NCBI RefSeq assembly: GCF_024168825.1 | Contig: NZ_JALJWH010000001.1 | Coordinates: forward strand, 620,001-684,000 | Length of the DNA: 64,000 nt | Reading direction: 5' to 3' | Source of the DNA: Paenarthrobacter sp. A20 | GTDB taxonomy: Bacteria; Actinomycetota; Actinomycetes; Actinomycetales; Micrococcaceae | In this document: piece after piece, positions 54,290 to 64,000 of the stretch | How the letters are laid out: each line of letters starts with the position of its first letter | Numbering within the stretch: the first letter of the stretch is position 1 | The notes under the pieces: model-generated | Told to the model about the DNA's origin: nothing | What the model saw: the letters and a program-made list of their open reading frames with translations, nothing else | Database searches by the model: none | Position numbers and translations under genes: made by a program

Positions 54290-55423
54290 TCAACGAACCC
54301 TTGTTGCCCGGCCCGCCCGCAGCCGCCGCCATGCCGCAGGAGCCACCACCACGGCCACGCCGACGGCGGCACCAATGACGGTCTCGATGATGCGGTCCCG
54401 GAGAAGCAAACCAGGGTCAACCGGCGCCGCCAACAGCGTGGCAATCAATGCGAGCGGAGTCACGAATACCTGCGCCACCAAGTACTGCCGGGCGATGAAC
54501 ATCTCCGCGCCGAACTGGCATGCCGCGATCACCATGACCATCGCCCAGGGCGCGGGGTTGAGCCACAGAATGCCGGCGAGCAGGACCAGCCCGATCACCG
54601 TGCCGGCAATTCTTTGGATGCCGCGGCTCACGCGGTAGCGCGTCGAATGACCCACCAATGGGACCACGGCCGCAACCATGGCCCAGTAGGTGTGCCCGAA
54701 CCCGAGCCGCTCCCCCACCAGCGTCGCGATGGTACCCGCAAGACCGGCCGCCACAAGGTAGCCCCCGCCTTCGAGCCAGATCGCGCGGCGTTCGGCTGCG
54801 GTGTGCCGGATCCGGGGTGGCCGCTTCCACGGCGTCCGATGACTCTTGACCACGCGTGAGGACATGCCAATCAGCAGGCAGAACCCTGTGGTGAGTACCG
54901 ACACCAGCATTGCTTCCCAGAGGGGTGGCTGGGCGGCAATGGAAGCGATGGCGGCAAAGGCAAAGATATGAAAGAGGGAGCCGCCGGGACGTAGCCGCCA
55001 GGCAGCCACCACCACGGAGCAGCCGCCGGCCACCACGGTGGTCGCAGCCGTCAAAAGCCACGAATATGCGGCACCTTCCATGCCCGCGCCCTGCGCAAAG
55101 CGGGCCATGAGGGTGGCCAGAAGGATGATGAAAAGCATGAAGCCGCCGGCGCGCAACTGGCTGCGGAAACGGACGCTATGTGGTTCGTTTCGGCCGTAAA
55201 TTCCGGTGAAGGCACCGAACGAGGCAAACACTGCCAGGTCCAGTCGACCGATCAGCGTCAACGTAATCAGCGGGACAAATACACCTACTGCGCAGCGGAG
55301 GGCGGGATGGTGGTCCTTGTTTCCAGGGCCCATCGTGAACATTTCCGCTACAGCCTTCAAGGGGCGTCTCGCCTTTCGTCGCAGGATCAAACGTACGACG
55401 GCGGCACTGGCGTCCGCTTCCAA
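54290..55423 (-). CDS. FUSC-family membrane protein (aromatic acid exporter-like)
   Basis: The 377-residue protein has two blocks of membrane helices separated by a cytoplasmic linker rich in Arg (HRTPWKRPPRIRHTAAERR). The first block has ALRCAVGVFVPLITLTLIG and FGAFTGIYGRNEPHS, and the second has TYWAMVAAVVPLVGH and RGIQRIAGTVIGLVLL, both FUSC signatures. FUSC and AaeB-type proteins export aromatic acids or fusaric acid. No partner periplasmic protein is present, which is normal for Gram-positives. It ends about 115 bases before a small gene and starts about 200 bases from lipA. Confidence 0.85.
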   Translation of the reverse strand: MEADASAAVVRLILRRKARRPLKAVAEMFTMGPGNKDHHPALRCAVGVFVPLITLTLIGRLDLAVFASFGAFTGIYGRNEPHSVRFRSQLRAGGFMLFIILLATLMARFAQGAGMEGAAYSWLLTAATTVVAGGCSVVVAAWRLRPGGSLFHIFAFAAIASIAAQPPLWEAMLVSVLTTGFCLLIGMSSRVVKSHRTPWKRPPRIRHTAAERRAIWLEGGGYLVAAGLAGTIATLVGERLGFGHTYWAMVAAVVPLVGHSTRYRVSRGIQRIAGTVIGLVLLAGILWLNPAPWAMVMVIAACQFGAEMFIARQYLVAQVFVTPLALIATLLAAPVDPGLLLRDRIIETVIGAAVGVAVVVAPAAWRRLRAGRATRVR

Positions 55424-55444
55424 CGTTACGCTCCGGGATCCGGG

Positions 55445-55588
55445 CTACTCCGGAATTGCGTACAGATAGTGCCTCGAATCACGGATGTTAGCTGCATACA
55501 CCTCAGGAATGCCCGCGCCCTCGCAATCCCGCAGGATCCCCTTCAGCTGCTGTTGGCTTTCAACGCACTTCGCGGCAAGGCGCGGCAA
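55445..55588 (-). pseudogene. Short coding-like remnant between lipA and the FUSC gene
   Basis: A frame on the minus strand reads CVESQQQLKGILRDCEGAGI and ends RHYLYAIPE at a TAG. The composition looks like the C-terminus of a real protein, but only a TTG start without a ribosome site is available, and the frame runs on upstream into the lipA gene. Two 10-base copies of cgcggcaag lie at its start. I read it as a gene remnant or a very small gene. No family is recognised. Confidence 0.25.
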
Positions 55589-55619
55589 GCAGGTGACGCT
55601 GAGGGTGGTGGAGCGGTGC

Positions 55620-56627
55620 CTAGCTGTGGGCGGCGAGGATGGTGGAGGCTTCCTGGCGGGTGGTGCCGGAGGACTCGATGTGGGCCAGGGCGGCCGGGAT
55701 TTCCCAGCCCTTCTTCCGCATCGCGGTGGCCCAGAGGCGCCCGGCCCGGTACGAGGACCGCACCAACGGACCCGACATCACACCAAGGAAACCGATCTCC
55801 TGGGCTTCTTCCTGGAGGTCCACGAACTCCTGCGGCTTGACCCACCGGTCCACCGGCAAGTGCCGCTCGGACGGGCGCAGGTACTGGGTGATCGTGATCA
55901 AATCACACCCGGCCTCGTGCAGGTCCCGCAGCGCCTCGGAGATTTCCTCCCGGGTCTCGCCCATGCCCAGGATCAGGTTGGACTTGGTCACCATGCCCAA
56001 ATCACGGCCCTGCGTGATGACATCCAGGGACCGCTCGTACCGGAACGCCGGACGGATCCGCTTGAAAATCCTCGGCACCGTCTCGACGTTATGCGCGAAC
56101 ACCTCAGGCTTGGAATCACAGATCGCCGCGATGTGCTCAGGCTTGCCGGAGAAATCAGGGATCAGCAACTCCACCCCCGTGCCCGGGTTCAGTTCGTGGA
56201 TCTTCCTCACCGTTTCGGCGTACAACCAGACACCCTCATCGGCCAGGTCATCACGGGCCACTCCGGTCACCGTGGCGTACCGCAACTGCATCGCCTGGAC
56301 GCTCCGGGCCACCTTGGTGGGTTCGAACATGTCCACCGGGGACGGTTTACCGGTATCGATCTGGCAGAAATCACACCGCCGGGTACACTCGGAACCGCCG
56401 ATCAGGAACGTCGCTTCCTTGTCTTCCCAGCACTCGAAAATGTTCGGGCAACCGGCCTCTTCACAGACCGTGTGCAGGCCTTCCTTCTTCACCAGGTTCT
56501 TGAGCTGGACAAACTCAGGACCCATCTGGACCTTGGCCTTGATCCACTCGGGCTTGCGTTCAACCGGGACCGCCGCGTTACGCGCCTCAACGCGCAGCAA
56601 CTTACGGCCTTCAGGTGCGAGTGTCAT
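55620..56627 (-). CDS. lipA: Lipoyl synthase
   Basis: The 335-residue radical SAM enzyme inserts two sulfurs into the octanoyl group carried by GcvH or E2 subunits. The auxiliary cluster cysteines are visible as [12 protein letters not shown], and the SAM cluster as CTRRCDFC. The C-terminal RSSYRAG is the family Ser that ligands the auxiliary cluster. ATG 56627 has GAAGGAAC upstream. It lies 52 bases after sdaA and in the same direction as the glycine cleavage genes, and lipB is not in the window. Linkage with gcvH makes functional sense. Confidence 0.95.
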   Translation of the reverse strand: MTLAPEGRKLLRVEARNAAVPVERKPEWIKAKVQMGPEFVQLKNLVKKEGLHTVCEEAGCPNIFECWEDKEATFLIGGSECTRRCDFCQIDTGKPSPVDMFEPTKVARSVQAMQLRYATVTGVARDDLADEGVWLYAETVRKIHELNPGTGVELLIPDFSGKPEHIAAICDSKPEVFAHNVETVPRIFKRIRPAFRYERSLDVITQGRDLGMVTKSNLILGMGETREEISEALRDLHEAGCDLITITQYLRPSERHLPVDRWVKPQEFVDLQEEAQEIGFLGVMSGPLVRSSYRAGRLWATAMRKKGWEIPAALAHIESSGTTRQEASTILAAHS

Positions 56628-56679
56628 GACGTTCCTTCTTGTTTGTTGTCAGCGGTCTTTGTGCGGGTGCTCGTGTTGA

Positions 56680-58092
56680 TCAGCATTCGACGACGTTGAC
56701 GGCGAGGCCGCCCATCGCGGTTTCCTTGTACTTATGGGACATGTCCTTGCCCGTCTCCCGCATGGTCACGATCACCTCGTCCAGGGAAACCCGGTGCGTC
56801 CCGTCACCCCAGAGCGCCATCTTCGTAGCATTGATCGCCTTCGCCGCAGCGATCGCGTTCCGCTCAATACACGGAATCTGCACCAACCCCCCGATCGGAT
56901 CACACGTGAGCCCCAGGTTATGTTCCATCGCGATCTCCGCAGCGTTCTCCACCTGCCCCGGCGTACCCCCCATCACCTCAGCCAACCCAGCAGCAGCCAT
57001 CGACGACGCCGAACCCACCTCACCCTGACAACCCACCTCAGCCCCCGAAATAGAGGCCTGCTCCTTATACAACACACCCACAGCACCAGCGGCGAGCAGG
57101 AACTTCACCACCACATCATCCCGGTCCTGCTGGGAGGCCTTGTCCATGCCCGGAGCATAATTCAACGCGTAATACAGCACCGCCGGGATAATCCCCGCAG
57201 CACCATTCGTCGGCGCCGTCACCACCCGGCCACCCGAAGCGTTCTCCTCATTGACAGCCAGGGCGATCAGGTTCACCCACTCCTGCCAATACTTCGGATC
57301 GTTCCGGTCCTTATCCTCCTTCAGCAACCGCTCCAACCAATCAGGAGCACGACGCCGGACCCGCAACCCACCAGGCAACACACCCTCACGCTTCAAACTC
57401 GTCTCAACACAGGCCTCCATCACCGACCAGATATGCAGCAAACCCTCCCGGATCTCCTCCTCCGACCGGGACGCCCGCTCGTTGATGAACATGATGTCGC
57501 TGATCCCCAAGCCCTTGGACGCACACCGGCCCATCAACTCCGCCGCCGTCCTAAAAGGCAACGGCAACTCCTTCTTGGACTCCTCCAACTCCTGCTGGGC
57601 CGCGTTCTCCTCACCCTCACGGACAATAAACCCACCACCGACCGAGAAGAACGTCGCCTCCCGCAGAACATTCCCCTCAGCATCAGAGACAGCAAACTTC
57701 ATCCCGTTCGTATGCCGCGGCAACACCGTCAACGGATGCAACACCATATCCTCCACCGCATACGGCAGCTCCACACCTTCACCGGACGCACCAGCCAGGT
57801 TCAGCACACCCGTCTCCGCGATCGTGGCCAACCGCTCCTCCACCTCCTCAGGCAGAATGAGCTCAGGGTGGTACCCTTCCAAGCCCAGCAGTGTGGCCGT
57901 CATGGTCCCGTGGCCCCGCCCCGTCGCAGCCAATGAGCCGTAAAGATCAACCCTCAAGCCCACCACGGAATCGAGCACGCCGGACTCACGCAGCTCGCGG
58001 GCAAACACCGCCCCGGCCCGCATCGGCCCCACAGTATGAGAACTCGACGGACCAATACCCACAGAGAACAGATCGAAGACCCCAACGGCCAT
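56680..58092 (-). CDS. sdaA: L-serine ammonia-lyase, iron-sulfur dependent
   Basis: The ATG at 58092 has AGGAAAT upstream; the longer frame to 58329 reads through non-coding DNA. The 470-residue enzyme has the N-terminal beta domain ([19 protein letters not shown]) and the C-terminal alpha domain with cluster-binding cysteines in [29 protein letters not shown] and an end with VVEC. It converts L-serine to pyruvate and ammonia. The 410-base gap upstream separates it from glyA and contains strong hairpins. Together with glyA and the gcv genes it completes glycine-to-pyruvate catabolism. Confidence 0.95.
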   Translation of the reverse strand: MAVGVFDLFSVGIGPSSSHTVGPMRAGAVFARELRESGVLDSVVGLRVDLYGSLAATGRGHGTMTATLLGLEGYHPELILPEEVEERLATIAETGVLNLAGASGEGVELPYAVEDMVLHPLTVLPRHTNGMKFAVSDAEGNVLREATFFSVGGGFIVREGEENAAQQELEESKKELPLPFRTAAELMGRCASKGLGISDIMFINERASRSEEEIREGLLHIWSVMEACVETSLKREGVLPGGLRVRRRAPDWLERLLKEDKDRNDPKYWQEWVNLIALAVNEENASGGRVVTAPTNGAAGIIPAVLYYALNYAPGMDKASQQDRDDVVVKFLLAAGAVGVLYKEQASISGAEVGCQGEVGSASSMAAAGLAEVMGGTPGQVENAAEIAMEHNLGLTCDPIGGLVQIPCIERNAIAAAKAINATKMALWGDGTHRVSLDEVIVTMRETGKDMSHKYKETAMGGLAVNVVEC

Positions 58093-58502
58093 GGCTATTT
58101 CCTCACTAAGTAAAACAACATTGAACCCGCCCCGCCCCCAACAAACGGAGCGGACCCCAAACCCCAAACCACCACCCCGGACGCCCACTCCGGCGCCACC
58201 TGCTGCCCACTTCGCCGATTCGGGGCTTCGCTGCACAACATGCCGCGCTCTCGGCATGTCCGGCAGCAACTCCCCGAACCGGACAGAACACCAACGCACT
58301 CCCAAACCAGCCCAACGCCCGAAGAACACCCCCGGCAGCTGGATCCAGCCATCACAAGCGAATGATGGCTGAGCCAGGAGTCACCTACCGTCGACCGCGG
58401 CGTCCGGCAGCATGCGTCCAAGGGAGCTTCGCGTCCGCTCAGCGGGCGCTTTAGCGACCGATCATGCAGAGGTCGTCGCGGTCGACGAGCCAAAACCCCC
58501 GA
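58093..58502 (-). other. 410-base non-coding region between glyA and sdaA with hairpins
   Basis: No convincing gene is seen here. Three hairpins are visible: gctgc-(3)-acatgccg with a six-base loop and perfect partners (58230-58267); cagccatca with tgatggctg (58346-58371); and gcgtccgct with agcgggcgc (58431-58449), close to the glyA stop and possibly its terminator. The first two lie in what would be the 5' leader of sdaA. No glycine-riboswitch core could be recognised. A regulatory leader RNA is inferred from length and structure. Confidence 0.5.
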
Positions 58503-59822
58503 TTAGCCGAGGTTCGCGACTCCCGGGTACAGCGGGTGCGCCTTCGCGAGGACATCAACGCGGTGACGCAGCCCGGAAAGGTCCGCATCGGCGTCGGCGA
58601 TCAACACTTCGGCGATGATGTCCGCAACCTCGTGGAAGGCCGCTTCTCCGAAGCCGCGCGTGGCGAGCGCCGGGGTGCCGATGCGCAGGCCGGAGGTGAC
58701 CATGGGCGGGCGCGGGTCGAACGGGACGGCGTTGCGGTTGACGGTGATGTCGATCGCGGCGAGGCGGTCCTCGGCCTGCTGGCCGTTGAGTTCGCAGTTG
58801 CGCAGGTCAACGAGGACCAGGTGCACATCCGTGCCGCCGGAGACAACGCTGATGCCCTTCGCCGCAACGTCTTCGCGGGTAAGCCGCTCGGCGAGGATCC
58901 GGGCGCCGGCCAAGACGCGTTCCTGACGTTCACGGAACTCCTCGGACGCGGCGATCTTGAACGCGACAGCCTTGCCGGCGATCACGTGCTCCAGCGGACC
59001 GCCCTGCTGGCCGGGGAACACTGCCGAGTTGATCTTCTTGGCGATGTCGGCGTCGTTGGAGAGGATGATGCCGCCACGGGGACCGGCGAGGGTCTTGTGC
59101 GTGGTGGAGGTGGTGACGTGGGCATGCGGGACCGGCGAGGGGTGCAGGCCGGCGGCAACCAAGCCCGCGAAGTGGGCCATATCGACCATGAGGTAGGCGC
59201 CCACGGAGTCGGCAATCCGCCGGAACTCAGCGAAGTCCAGCTGCCGAGCATAAGCGGACCAGCCTGCCACGATCAGCGCAGGCTTGTGTTCCTGCGCCAG
59301 GCGCTCCACCTCGGCCATGTCCACGGTGTGGGTGTCCTCGCGGACACCGTACGGGACCACGTTGTAGAGCTTGCCGGAGAAGTTGATCCGCATGCCGTGG
59401 GTGAGGTGGCCGCCGTGGGCGAGGTTGAGGCCCATGATGGTGTCGCCCGGCTTGATGAGGGCGTGCATCACCGAGGCGTTGGCCTGTGCACCGGAGTGCG
59501 GCTGGACGTTCGCGAAGTCTGCGCCAAACAGGTCTTTGATGCGGTCGATGGCGAGCTGCTCGATCACATCCACGTGCTCGCAGCCACCGTAGTAGCGCTT
59601 GCCAGGGTAGCCCTCGGCGTACTTGTTGGTCAGGACTGAGCCCTGGGCCTGCATCACGGCAACGGCGGTGTGGTTTTCGGAGGCGATCATTTCCAGGCCG
59701 TCGCGCTGGCGACCCAGTTCGTCGTCGATCTTCGCAGCGATCTCAGGATCCAACTCGGACAGCTGGGCATCCAACGACGCCGACACAACCTGCTGGTACT
59801 CAGTTACGGACACCGGGTTCAC
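58503..59822 (-). CDS. glyA: Serine hydroxymethyltransferase
   Basis: The GTG at 59822 overlaps the gcvH stop as GTGA, with GGAG at five bases. The 439-residue PLP enzyme has the family motifs [29 protein letters not shown], the PLP-lysine region [14 protein letters not shown] and NAVPFDPR. It interconverts serine and glycine with tetrahydrofolate. The order gcvT-gcvH-glyA-sdaA places it between glycine cleavage, which supplies methylene-folate, and serine deamination. Confidence 0.96.
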   Translation of the reverse strand: MNPVSVTEYQQVVSASLDAQLSELDPEIAAKIDDELGRQRDGLEMIASENHTAVAVMQAQGSVLTNKYAEGYPGKRYYGGCEHVDVIEQLAIDRIKDLFGADFANVQPHSGAQANASVMHALIKPGDTIMGLNLAHGGHLTHGMRINFSGKLYNVVPYGVREDTHTVDMAEVERLAQEHKPALIVAGWSAYARQLDFAEFRRIADSVGAYLMVDMAHFAGLVAAGLHPSPVPHAHVTTSTTHKTLAGPRGGIILSNDADIAKKINSAVFPGQQGGPLEHVIAGKAVAFKIAASEEFRERQERVLAGARILAERLTREDVAAKGISVVSGGTDVHLVLVDLRNCELNGQQAEDRLAAIDITVNRNAVPFDPRPPMVTSGLRIGTPALATRGFGEAAFHEVADIIAEVLIADADADLSGLRHRVDVLAKAHPLYPGVANLG

Positions 59823-60202
59823 AGTTCTCCACCGTTCGTTGCAGCGTATTCTTCAGCCGACATGAGCGGCCCCTCTTCGGTTGCGGCCACCTTGAACAGC
59901 CAGCCGGCACCATAGGGATCGTTGTTGATCAGGGCCGGATCGCTGACGACGGCGTCGTTGATCTCGGTCACCTCACCGGTCACGGGCGAGTACAGGTCAG
60001 ACACCGACTTGGTGGACTCCACCTCGCCGCAGGTCTCGCCCGCGGTCACGGTCGAACCAACCTCGGGCAGGTCCACGTACACAATGTCGCCCAAGGCGTC
60101 AGCGGCCACTGCGGAGATCCCGATCCCCACAGGTCCGTCACCATCGACGGCAACCCACTCATGCTCAGCCGAGTATTTCAATTCAGCAACTACCTTGCTC
60201 AT
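59819..60202 (-). CDS. gcvH: Glycine cleavage system H protein
   Basis: The 127-residue protein has the lipoyl domain with Lys65 in [14 protein letters not shown], the site of lipoylation. It carries the aminomethyl group between the P, T and L proteins. AAGGAAG upstream of ATG 60202 is the ribosome site. It is preceded by an 83-base gap with a strong hairpin after gcvT, and overlaps glyA by four bases. Confidence 0.95.
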   Translation of the reverse strand: MSKVVAELKYSAEHEWVAVDGDGPVGIGISAVAADALGDIVYVDLPEVGSTVTAGETCGEVESTKSVSDLYSPVTGEVTEINDAVVSDPALINNDPYGAGWLFKVAATEEGPLMSAEEYAATNGGEL

Positions 60203-60221
60203 TCCACTTCCTTCTTTCTGA

Positions 60222-60284
60222 GAGTTTTTGTACAGCTGATGCCCTCAACGGGGCGTCATTAGGGCGTTATGTGTACACAAACTC
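60222..60284 (-). promoter_or_regulatory. Structured spacer between gcvT and gcvH
   Basis: gagtttttgtac (60222-60233) pairs with gtacacaaactc (60273-60284) with one mismatch; inside it tgatgccc pairs with gggcgtca (60237-60258). The structure starts right after the gcvT stop and ends just before the gcvH ribosome site, so it may act as an attenuator or mRNA-processing site. Confidence 0.5.
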
Positions 60285-60285
60285 C

Positions 60286-61422
60286 CTATTTTTGGCGCTT
60301 GTAGAACGGGAGCTGAACCACTTCGAAAGGTTCGGCTTTGCCGCGCAAGTCCACTTCCACGATCGTGCCCGGCTCTGAATGCTCGACGTCGACATAGGCC
60401 ATCGCTACCGGGTAACCGAGCGTCGGGCTCGGCTGGCCGGAGGTGACTTCGCCGATGAGCGAGCCGTCCTTGAGGACCGAATAATGTCCACGGGCGGCTC
60501 GGCGGCCGGTGCCTTTGAGGCCTACGAGCTTCTGCCCGATGGTCGACCCGACGCCGGCGGCCTTGATGGCGGTCAGCGCATCGCGGCCAATGAAGTCGCT
60601 TTCCTTGGCCAGGGAAACAACCGGGCCAAGGCCTGCCGCGTAAGCGTTGACGTGCTGGGAGAGCTCGTTGCCGTAGAGGGGCATGCCGGCTTCCAGGCGG
60701 AGCGAATCACGGGCGGCGAGTCCGGCCGGGATGAGGCCGTGGCCTTCGCCGGCTTCGAGCAACGCCTCCCAGAGACCGGGTGCATCAACGTTCGGGATGT
60801 AGATCTCGAAGCCGTCTTCGCCGGTGTAGCCGGTGCGGGCGAGCAACAGCTCCTGCCCGTTGATGGACACCTCGACGGCTGCGTAGTACTTCAGCTCCGT
60901 CACCAGTGCGTGCTGCTCCGCGGGGACCAGCTTCAGCAGGATGGCTTCAGCATTCGGGCCCTGCACGGCGATGAGTGACGTCTCGGAAGAAACGTCCTCG
61001 ACGGCGACGTCGAAACCGGCCGCGCGCTTCAGGAGCGCCGCAGCGACCACCTTGGCGTTGCCCGCATTGGGGACCACAAGATACTTGTCCCCGCCCTCCT
61101 CGGGAGAGGGGCGACGGTAGGTAATGAGGTCGTCGATGATTCCGCCGTCGGCATTGCAGATCAGCGAATACTTCGCCTTGCCCACGGCGATCGCCGACAG
61201 CTTGCCCACCAGGGCGTAGTCCAGGAAGGCCGCAGCGTCCGGGCCGGTGACCCAGACTTCGCCCATGTGGGAGAGGTCGAACAGGCCGGCGGATTTGCGG
61301 ACTGCGTGGTGTTCGGCGAGCTCGGACTCGTACTTCAGCGGCATCTGCCAGCCACCGAAGTCCGTGAAGGAAGCGCCGGCCTTTTTGTGCTGCTCATAGA
61401 GAGCGGTGTAGTTCTCAGACAT
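60286..61422 (-). CDS. gcvT: Aminomethyltransferase, glycine cleavage T protein
   Basis: The 378-residue folate-binding enzyme has the GcvT domain (FTDFGGWQMPLKYESEL, LFDLSHMGEVWVTG with the active Asp region) and a barrel domain near the C-terminus (GEVTSGQPSPTLGYPVAMAY). It transfers methylene from aminomethyl-H protein to tetrahydrofolate and releases ammonia. AAGGA precedes the ATG, and it starts eleven bases after the gcvP stop. Confidence 0.96.
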   Translation of the reverse strand: MSENYTALYEQHKKAGASFTDFGGWQMPLKYESELAEHHAVRKSAGLFDLSHMGEVWVTGPDAAAFLDYALVGKLSAIAVGKAKYSLICNADGGIIDDLITYRRPSPEEGGDKYLVVPNAGNAKVVAAALLKRAAGFDVAVEDVSSETSLIAVQGPNAEAILLKLVPAEQHALVTELKYYAAVEVSINGQELLLARTGYTGEDGFEIYIPNVDAPGLWEALLEAGEGHGLIPAGLAARDSLRLEAGMPLYGNELSQHVNAYAAGLGPVVSLAKESDFIGRDALTAIKAAGVGSTIGQKLVGLKGTGRRAARGHYSVLKDGSLIGEVTSGQPSPTLGYPVAMAYVDVEHSEPGTIVEVDLRGKAEPFEVVQLPFYKRQK

Positions 61423-61433
61423 GTCGGAAGTCC

Positions 61434-64000
<2,567 letters not shown>

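Noticed and set aside
58095..58493. Minus-strand frame in the glyA-sdaA gap
   Set aside because: Cys/Gly/Arg-rich translation without a ribosome site; better explained as non-coding leader.
58093..58502. Glycine riboswitch before sdaA
   Set aside because: The conserved tandem aptamer core (ggagag ... gcgccgaaggg ... ctctcaggc) could not be found on the minus strand.
60222..60284. Glycine riboswitch aptamer between gcvT and gcvH
   Set aside because: actctcag and an outer stem are present, but the internal aptamer core is missing and the region is too short.

Overview
This window is GC-rich chromosomal DNA from an actinobacterium, most likely Micrococcaceae of the Arthrobacter/Paenarthrobacter type. 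Support comes from frequent GTG and TTG starts, tightly packed genes with ATGA/GTGA overlaps, a DUF222-HNH protein, a DUF6458 protein, several TetR/IclR/XRE-controlled catabolic clusters, and the order gcvP-gcvT-gcvH-glyA-sdaA-lipA. I saw no rRNA, tRNA, CRISPR array, prophage or intact insertion sequence. The genus is inferred from gene content only.

Layout, left part. 1-8 kb: an edge-truncated unknown gene, a coupled pair (DUF998-like membrane protein plus a small soluble protein), an MFS exporter, a soluble GAF histidine kinase, a lipoprotein polysaccharide deacetylase and a membrane Ser/Thr kinase. 8-14.7 kb: a TetR gene divergent from a tightly coupled operon holding an NCS1 permease, a NylB-like serine hydrolase, a COG1574 amidohydrolase, an alpha/beta hydrolase and a histidine phosphatase; two palindromic operators lie between them. 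This looks like an uptake-and-hydrolysis pathway for a cyclic amide or similar N-compound whose substrate cannot be read from sequence. 14.7-19.6 kb: two coupled unknown genes, a small acidic protein, then a second TetR divergent from an APC permease and a nitrilase-family amidase. 19.6-24.4 kb: a DUF6458 protein, an NmrA-like protein, an XRE-cupin regulator coupled to an EamA exporter, and a TetR/quinone-oxidoreductase divergent pair with two GTAC-nnn-GTAC boxes.

Layout, middle. 24.4-33.5 kb: a GH15 enzyme, glutamate decarboxylase, class II glutamine amidotransferase, a DHA2 efflux pump with a divergent MmyB-like regulator, and a DUF222-HNH protein with Gly/Thr-repeat linkers. 33.5-37 kb: a 4-hydroxybenzoate module (pobA, IclR regulator, pcaK-like transporter). 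37-39 kb: a SipW-type signal peptidase, a TasA/camelysin-like secreted protein and an Hpt-like protein that lacks the phospho-accepting histidine. 39-45 kb: a ZIP transporter, an internally duplicated membrane protein, an envelope group (PLDc_N/SHOCT protein, AI-2E-family protein, cardiolipin synthase) and a DedA protein.

Layout, right part. 45-55.5 kb: a MalT/LAL-type LuxR regulator, an SLC13 permease, a DHA2 pump overlapping an M17 aminopeptidase, small stress/SHOCT proteins and a FUSC protein. 55.6-64 kb: one-carbon metabolism read leftwards, gcvP (cut by the window edge), gcvT, gcvH, glyA, sdaA and lipA. Together these convert glycine to serine to pyruvate, and lipA makes the lipoyl cofactor that GcvH needs.

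The most unusual signals are the SipW/TasA/pseudo-Hpt operon, the amide-type catabolic operon with paired operators, a near-identical hairpin repeated at three convergent gene ends, the internally duplicated membrane protein, and structured non-coding stretches inside the gcv-glyA-sdaA cluster.
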